This document shows, in pieces, positions 59,840-64,000 of a stretch of 64,000 nt of DNA. A program made the position numbers and the translations under genes. The stretch is from Streptomyces sp. NBC_01381 (lineage in GTDB: Bacteria; Actinomycetota; Actinomycetes; Streptomycetales; Streptomycetaceae), in assembly GCF_026340305.1 (NCBI RefSeq), contig NZ_JAPEPI010000002.1:2604001-2668000 (forward strand). The letters are read 5' to 3'. How positions within the stretch are numbered: the stretch's first letter is position 1; every line of letters starts with the position of its first letter. The notes beneath the pieces were generated by a model, which searched no databases, was not told the DNA's origin, and saw nothing but the letters and a program-made list of their open reading frames with translations.

Positions 59840-61006
59840 TCAGCGAGTTGCCCCGTCCACCACCAGTCGCACCGGCCCCACGGACACCGCCTCGGGAAGG
59901 TGCAGGCCGCGCCGCCCCGGAGTGATCGAACCCAGTACGCTCGCGTGCCGCGCTCCCGTGCTCCGCGGAACCGTCCCGGCGAGCCCGTGCGCGGTCAGGA
60001 AGCCAAGCACGGCGAAGGCGTACGCCTCCTTCGCCACGGACGGCAGTCCGAGCTCGTCGGAGGTGCGCACGGGGATCTCGCCCAACTCGGCCCGCAGGAA
60101 CGTCATCAGCGTCGGATTGCGTGTGCCGCCGCCGGAGGCGATGACCTCGGAGGCGCCGGCCGAACGCACGGCGTCGGCGACCGTGCGGGCGGTCAGCAGG
60201 GTGAGGGTCGCGACGACGTCCTCGGGGGTGAGCGCCTCGTACCCGGAGAGCGCCGCCCGCAGATAGGGCAGATGGAAGAGCTCCTTGCCGGTGGTCTTCG
60301 GGGCGGGCCTGGCGTAGTAGGGCTCGGCGAGCAGCTCGGCCAGGAGCTTCTCGTCGACCGTTCCGCGCGCGGCCATCTCGCCGTCGAGGTCGCAGCCGAG
60401 CCGCTCCCGCGTGAGGTCGCGCACCGCCGCGTCGATGAGGGCGTTGCCGGGGCCCGTGTCGAACGCGGTGCCGTCCGGGGCGGTGATGTTGGCGATGCCG
60501 CCCAGGTTCAGCGCGGTGGGGGCGCCCGGCCGGCCGCGCAGCCACATCTGGTCGACGAGGCTGACCAGGGGTGCGCCCTGGCCGCCCGCGGCGATGTCGC
60601 GGGGGCGGAAGTCGGCGACCACGGGGAGCCCGGTGGCCTCGGCGATCCAGGCGGGCTGCCCGATCTGCAGCGTGCCGTGCACCCGGCCGTCCTCGACCCA
60701 GTGGTAGACGGTCTGGCCGTGCGATGCGACCAACTCGGCCTGTCCGTCGCACAGTTCGCGGTCCGCCTCGGCCGCGGCTGCGGCGAACGCCCGGCCGATG
60801 CCGGTGTCCAGGCGGCAGACCTCCGCCAGCGTGGTCGCTGCGGGCGGCAGCGCCGCGGCGAGCGCCGCCCGCAGCGCTTCGTCATAGCCGCGCGTGATGA
60901 GCCCCAGCGGGGTGAGCACCAGACGGTCGCCTTCGATCGTCAGGTCGGCCGCAGCGGCGTCGATGGCGTCGTACGAAGTCCCCGACATCAGCCCGATTAC
61001 GCGCAC
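59840..61006 (-). CDS. anmK: Anhydro-N-acetylmuramic acid kinase
   Basis: Converts 1,6-anhydro-N-acetylmuramic acid to MurNAc-6-phosphate using ATP, during peptidoglycan recycling. The 388-residue protein has the family's GLMSGTSYDAIDAAAADL ATP-binding start, ASHGQTVYH, NLGGIANITAP and the catalytic Asp region DTGPGNALIDAAV. GTG at 61006. It is upstream of the nucleosidase/NLR pair on the same strand with 78 bases between, but function is unrelated. Confidence 0.95.
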   Translation of the reverse strand: MRVIGLMSGTSYDAIDAAAADLTIEGDRLVLTPLGLITRGYDEALRAALAAALPPAATTLAEVCRLDTGIGRAFAAAAAEADRELCDGQAELVASHGQTVYHWVEDGRVHGTLQIGQPAWIAEATGLPVVADFRPRDIAAGGQGAPLVSLVDQMWLRGRPGAPTALNLGGIANITAPDGTAFDTGPGNALIDAAVRDLTRERLGCDLDGEMAARGTVDEKLLAELLAEPYYARPAPKTTGKELFHLPYLRAALSGYEALTPEDVVATLTLLTARTVADAVRSAGASEVIASGGGTRNPTLMTFLRAELGEIPVRTSDELGLPSVAKEAYAFAVLGFLTAHGLAGTVPRSTGARHASVLGSITPGRRGLHLPEAVSVGPVRLVVDGATR

Positions 61007-61212
61007 GTGCTGCCCCTCTCGCTCTCCTCACCAGTGCGTTTCACCAGTGCGATTGATCATCGCAGCGTGACGCAGTGTGCGCACTCGTACGTACGATCCA
61101 GTTCGGCGGACCGGGCGTGGCGCCTTGCCCTGTCCGCCGAGGATGCGGCGATCCGCGCACGGGGGCAGCGGTGCGCGAACCTGACCTGTAATCCCATGTC
61201 GGCGGCCGGATC

Positions 61213-62199
61213 TCACCCGTCCGATGCCAGCACCCGTGCTCGGCACGTGGCGGGATCGCCCCACGCGGTGCGCAGCGCACGGGCCTTGGTCAGCCACAGG
61301 GAGAGGTCGTACTCCGCCGTGTAGCCGATCGCTCCGTGGAGTTGGAGTGCCGCGCGGGCGGCGGCGTACGCGGCTTCGCCCGTCGCGACCTTCGCGGCGG
61401 CCACATCGGCGGTGTCCATCGTCAGCGCCGCCCCGTACAGCAGCGGGCGGGCGAATTCGAGGCCCGTCAGGACGTCGGCGAGGCGGTGCTTGACGGCCTG
61501 GAAGCCGCCGATCGGTGTGCCGAACTGGGTGCGCTGCTTGACGTACGCGACGGTCTTGTCGAGCAGCGCCAGCCCAACGCCGAGCGCCTGTGCGGCCGTG
61601 GCGAGCGAGGCCCAGTTCGCCGCGTGGAGGGCGGCGGCGGTCACCGAGGGGCCCGATGCGAGGAGTTCGCCGGTGGGGTGGAGGCGGGCGAGGCGGCGTG
61701 CCGGGTCCAAGGAGCGGCCCACGCGCGCGTGCCCGGACGCGAGGCGCAGTTCTCCCTCCGTGACGATCAGCGGCAGCGTCGCCGCGTCCGCGTCCAGAGC
61801 GAAAGGACCGCCCTCGGGGAGCGTGAGCGTCGCCACGGCGTCTCCCGACGCCAGGGGCGGAAGCAGCCGCTTGGCGGGCTGCGCGTCGCCGAGGTCGGCG
61901 AGACGGGCGAGGAGCGCGGCGGCCGCCACCGTCTCGACCACCGGTCCGGGCACGGCATGACGGCCCAACTCGACGAACGCCACGGCCACTTCCACCGGGA
62001 GCGGGCCCACCCCCTCGTACTCCTCGGGGGCGGCGAGCGCGAACACGCCCGCGTCCGCGAGCCGCCCCCACACGGCGCGCCCCGGCGCGTGGTCCCCGGC
62101 GGCCCAGGCCCGGGCGGCCGCCGGTGTGCCGGCCGCCGTCAGCATCGCGTCCAGCGAGCGCGCGAACTCGCGCTGCTCGGCGTCGAGGAGGAACCTCAT
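61213..62199 (-). CDS. Acyl-CoA dehydrogenase, short subunit
   Basis: A 328-residue acyl-CoA dehydrogenase-like protein. The central domain is poorly conserved, but the C-terminal helical bundle has QRTQFGTPIGGFQAVKHRLADV and QLHGAIGYTAEYDLSLWLTKARAL. It lacks the Glu/substrate region of its neighbour and is shorter than a full enzyme. Its ATG overlaps the stop of the upstream ACAD gene (TGATG). This is the layout of heteromeric actinobacterial acyl-CoA dehydrogenases (FadE pairs). Confidence 0.9.
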   Translation of the reverse strand: MRFLLDAEQREFARSLDAMLTAAGTPAAARAWAAGDHAPGRAVWGRLADAGVFALAAPEEYEGVGPLPVEVAVAFVELGRHAVPGPVVETVAAAALLARLADLGDAQPAKRLLPPLASGDAVATLTLPEGGPFALDADAATLPLIVTEGELRLASGHARVGRSLDPARRLARLHPTGELLASGPSVTAAALHAANWASLATAAQALGVGLALLDKTVAYVKQRTQFGTPIGGFQAVKHRLADVLTGLEFARPLLYGAALTMDTADVAAAKVATGEAAYAAARAALQLHGAIGYTAEYDLSLWLTKARALRTAWGDPATCRARVLASDG

Positions 62200-63371
62200 C
62201 AGCGGCGTCCCTTCGGCAGGCCGAGTAGCCGCTCGGCGATGATGTCGCGCTGGATCTCGTTCGTGCCCGCGTAGATCGGCCCGGCGAGCGAGAAGACGTA
62301 TCCCTCGGCCCACTCGCCGCCGTCGGCAGCCTCGCCCTCCGTCAACTCGCCCTCCGCGCCCAGGAGATCGAGCGCCGTCTCGTGCAGCGCGATGTCGTAC
62401 TCGGACCAGAAGACCTTGTTCAGGCTCGACTCGGCGCCGATCGTCTCGCCCGCCGCGAAGCGCGAGGCATTGGCCCACGTGAAGAGCTGGTAGGCGCGGG
62501 CGCCGATCACGGCGTCGGCCACCCGGTCGCGCAGTGCCGTGTCCGCCGGGTCGCCGTGCGCGCGCCACTCCCGCACCAGGCGCTCGGCCGATGCGACGAA
62601 GCGGCCGGGGGAGCGCAGTGTCAGACCCCGTTCGTTGCCCGTCGTCGACATGGCGATGCGCCAGCCCTGGCCCGGCTCACCGATCACATCCTCGTCCGGT
62701 ACGAAGACGTCGTCGAGGAAGAGCTCGGCGAACGCGGGCTTGCCGTCGAGGCGGCCGATGGGGCGGACGGTCACGCCGTCCGCGTCGAGCGGGAACATCA
62801 GATAGGTCAGGCCCCGGTGCGGCTTGCCCTCTTCGGTCCCGGACGGATCGCTGCGGAACAGGCCGAACGCGCGGTCGGCGAACGCGGCCCGCGACGACCA
62901 GGTCTTCTGCCCGCTGATCAGCCAACCGCCGTCCGTGCGGCGGGCGGTGGAGCGCAGTGACGCGAGGTCCGAGCCGGACTCGGGCTCCGACCAGGCCTGT
63001 GCCCAGATCACCTCGCCGCTCGCCATCGGCGGCAGGATCCGCGCGCGCTGCTCGGCCGTGCCGAAGTCGAAGAGGGTCGGCGCGAGGAGGTTGATGCCGT
63101 TCTGCGAGACCCGGCCGGGGCCGCCCGCCGCGAAGTACTCCTCCTCGAAGATCAGCCACTTGACGATGTCGACGCCCTGCCCGCCGTACTCCTCGGGCCA
63201 GGAGACCACCGACCAGCGGTCGGCCGCGAGCTCGTGCTCCCAGGCGCGGTGCGCGGCGAAGCCCTCCGCCGTCTCCAGCGACGGCAGTGGCTCGGCCGGT
63301 ACGTGCGCGTCGAGCCAGGCGCGTGCCCGCTGCCTGAAATCCCCTTCTCCGGCGGTGAAGTCGAGGTCCAT
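62199..63371 (-). CDS. Acyl-CoA dehydrogenase, long subunit
   Basis: A 390-residue FAD-dependent acyl-CoA dehydrogenase. It shows WPEEYGGQG, AWSEPESGSDLASLRSTARR with the FAD-binding region, QKTWSSRAAFADRA and the C-terminal GTNEIQRDIIAERLLGLP. Co-translated with the shorter subunit. In mycobacteria and relatives such dimers act on sterol side-chain or ring CoA esters. Here the divergent SDR and a KstR2-like palindrome in the shared promoter hint at the same, by inference. Confidence 0.92.
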   Translation of the reverse strand: MDLDFTAGEGDFRQRARAWLDAHVPAEPLPSLETAEGFAAHRAWEHELAADRWSVVSWPEEYGGQGVDIVKWLIFEEEYFAAGGPGRVSQNGINLLAPTLFDFGTAEQRARILPPMASGEVIWAQAWSEPESGSDLASLRSTARRTDGGWLISGQKTWSSRAAFADRAFGLFRSDPSGTEEGKPHRGLTYLMFPLDADGVTVRPIGRLDGKPAFAELFLDDVFVPDEDVIGEPGQGWRIAMSTTGNERGLTLRSPGRFVASAERLVREWRAHGDPADTALRDRVADAVIGARAYQLFTWANASRFAAGETIGAESSLNKVFWSEYDIALHETALDLLGAEGELTEGEAADGGEWAEGYVFSLAGPIYAGTNEIQRDIIAERLLGLPKGRR

Positions 63372-63435
63372 CAGTGGCCCACCTCTTCAGTTCCTCTTCG
63401 GTTCTTCGGTCGGATCTTTCCCGGCACTCTTCCCT

Positions 63436-63449
63436 AACAAGTGTTTGGT
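63436..63449. promoter_or_regulatory. KstR2-like palindrome
   Basis: AACAAGTGTTTGGT matches the KstR2 motif AnCAAGnnCTTGnT at all but one fixed position (T instead of C at the ninth). It lies between the divergent acyl-CoA dehydrogenase and SDR genes. The true binder could be another TetR-family fatty-acid regulator. Confidence 0.45.
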
Positions 63450-63513
63450 AGATTACCTTGAAGGGAGTCAGCCGTCGAGAGTGAACCGTCGAGAGCAAAG
63501 AAGGGGGCCGCGC

Positions 63514-64000
63514 ATGGACGCGCCCGAGTATGTGCCGGGACACGGTCTGCTCGCGGGCCGCACGGCCGTCATCACCGCCGCGGCAGGAGCGGGCATCGGC
63601 GGAGCCACCGCGCGCCGTTTCCTGGAGGAGGGCGCGTGCATCGTCATCGGCGACGCCCATCCGCGCCGCACGAAGGAGGCGGTGGCGGCGCTCGCCGGGG
63701 AGTTCGGCGCCGACCGCGTCGACGGCGTGCCCTGCGACGTCACGGACGAGGCCCAGGTGCAGGCCCTCTACGACCTGGCCGAGCAGCGCCATGGCGGTCT
63801 GGACATCGTCGTGAACAACGCGGGCCTTGGGGGCACCGCCGAGCTGACCGAGATGACCGACGAACAGTGGGACAAGGTCATCGACGTGACGTTGAACGGC
63901 ACCTTCCGCTCCACCCGGGCCGCCCTGCGCCGGATGCGGGCCGCCGACCGGGGCGGCGTGATCGTGAACAACGCGTCGGTGCTCGGCTGGCGCGCCCAGG
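63514..64000 (+). CDS. Short-chain dehydrogenase (5' part, cut by window edge)
   Basis: The visible 162 codons show an SDR: VITAAAGAGIGGATARRFLEEG (NAD site), IVVNNAGLGG and a NASVLGW stretch with the start of the catalytic Ser region. The Tyr-Lys pair lies beyond the window. The opening (GHGLLAGRTAVITAAAGAGIGGATA) resembles SDR enzymes next to sterol/propionate-type FadE genes of Actinobacteria such as IpdF, but this is likeness, not proof. Divergent from the FadE pair. ATG at 63514; AAGGGGG precedes it. Confidence 0.85.
   Translation, partial: MDAPEYVPGHGLLAGRTAVITAAAGAGIGGATARRFLEEGACIVIGDAHPRRTKEAVAALAGEFGADRVDGVPCDVTDEAQVQALYDLAEQRHGGLDIVVNNAGLGGTAELTEMTDEQWDKVIDVTLNGTFRSTRAALRRMRAADRGGVIVNNASVLGWRAQ

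Noticed and set aside
1..64000. Antibiotic biosynthetic gene cluster
   Set aside because: Apart from geosmin synthase no PKS, NRPS, RiPP or other core enzyme was seen.
1..64000. Prophage or integrative element
   Set aside because: No integrase, recombinase, tRNA-adjacent attachment site or phage structural gene was recognised, even though two NLR-like loci are present.

Overview
The window looks like chromosomal DNA of a Streptomyces or close relative. It is very GC-rich, most genes have G/C in the third codon position, and neighbouring genes often overlap by ATGA, GTGA or TGATG. It carries a germacradienol/geosmin synthase, a WhiJ-type Xre/DUF397/ATPase trio, an ECF41 sigma factor, many TetR/LysR/MarR/MerR/LacI regulators, and several Tat or lipoprotein secreted hydrolases. 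I see no rRNA, tRNA, CRISPR array, insertion sequence or phage genes.

Layout. 1-1366: 5' part of geosmin synthase (minus), cut by the window edge. 1478-13763: a glycan locus with a cytosolic GH85 endo-beta-N-acetylglucosaminidase (minus), a divergent LacI regulator, a complete oligopeptide-type ABC importer, a GH29 alpha-fucosidase and a secreted GH84 enzyme. The enzymes point to fucosylated N-glycan cores or glycopeptides. 14067-17557: an Xre-TetR fusion regulator and a three-step carnitine-to-betaine operon (dehydrogenase, BKACE cleavage enzyme, thioesterase). 17564-21406: LysR, a VOC protein, a secreted protein of unknown role and a GH4 glycosidase. 21546-24997: ECF41 sigma factor with its AhpD-like target and a near-canonical ECF41 promoter, a DUF899 protein, a 2Fe-2S ferredoxin and an FBP-type treble-clef protein. 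25044-29742: a Trypco2-like gene remnant, a GNAT protein, an MDR oxidoreductase and a Tat-exported GH3 glycosidase.

29825-31516 is the DUF397/Xre/ATPase trio. 31592-35794 is a CHAT-protease/NB-ARC/TPR protein with six nearly identical 120-bp repeat units and a small membrane partner. 36021-40304: MerR plus MFS exporter, a small membrane protein, a lipoprotein and an I36-like secreted protein. 40315-47617: a MarR-controlled catabolic operon of unknown substrate (SDR, amidohydrolase, acyl-CoA ligase, MaoC hydratase, MHS transporter, secreted alpha/beta hydrolase). 47559-54770: TetR, serine hydrolase, Tat-exported phospholipase C, scramblase-like protein, EamA transporter and PAP2 phosphatase. 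54955-56739: TetR and a DUF2510 membrane protein.

56797-59761 is the most interesting pair: a nucleoside-phosphorylase-like protein and an NB-ARC/TPR protein, four bases apart. They share a short G/F-rich motif, at the C-terminus of the first and the N-terminus of the second. This is the arrangement expected of an NLR-type sensor recruiting a nucleotide-cleaving effector through a homotypic (possibly amyloid) motif. 59840-64000 holds AnmK, a two-subunit acyl-CoA dehydrogenase and a divergent SDR gene, with a KstR2-like palindrome between them.

Many regulators have clear inverted repeats next to their own promoters, and at least two families of GC-rich hairpin repeats are scattered between genes.
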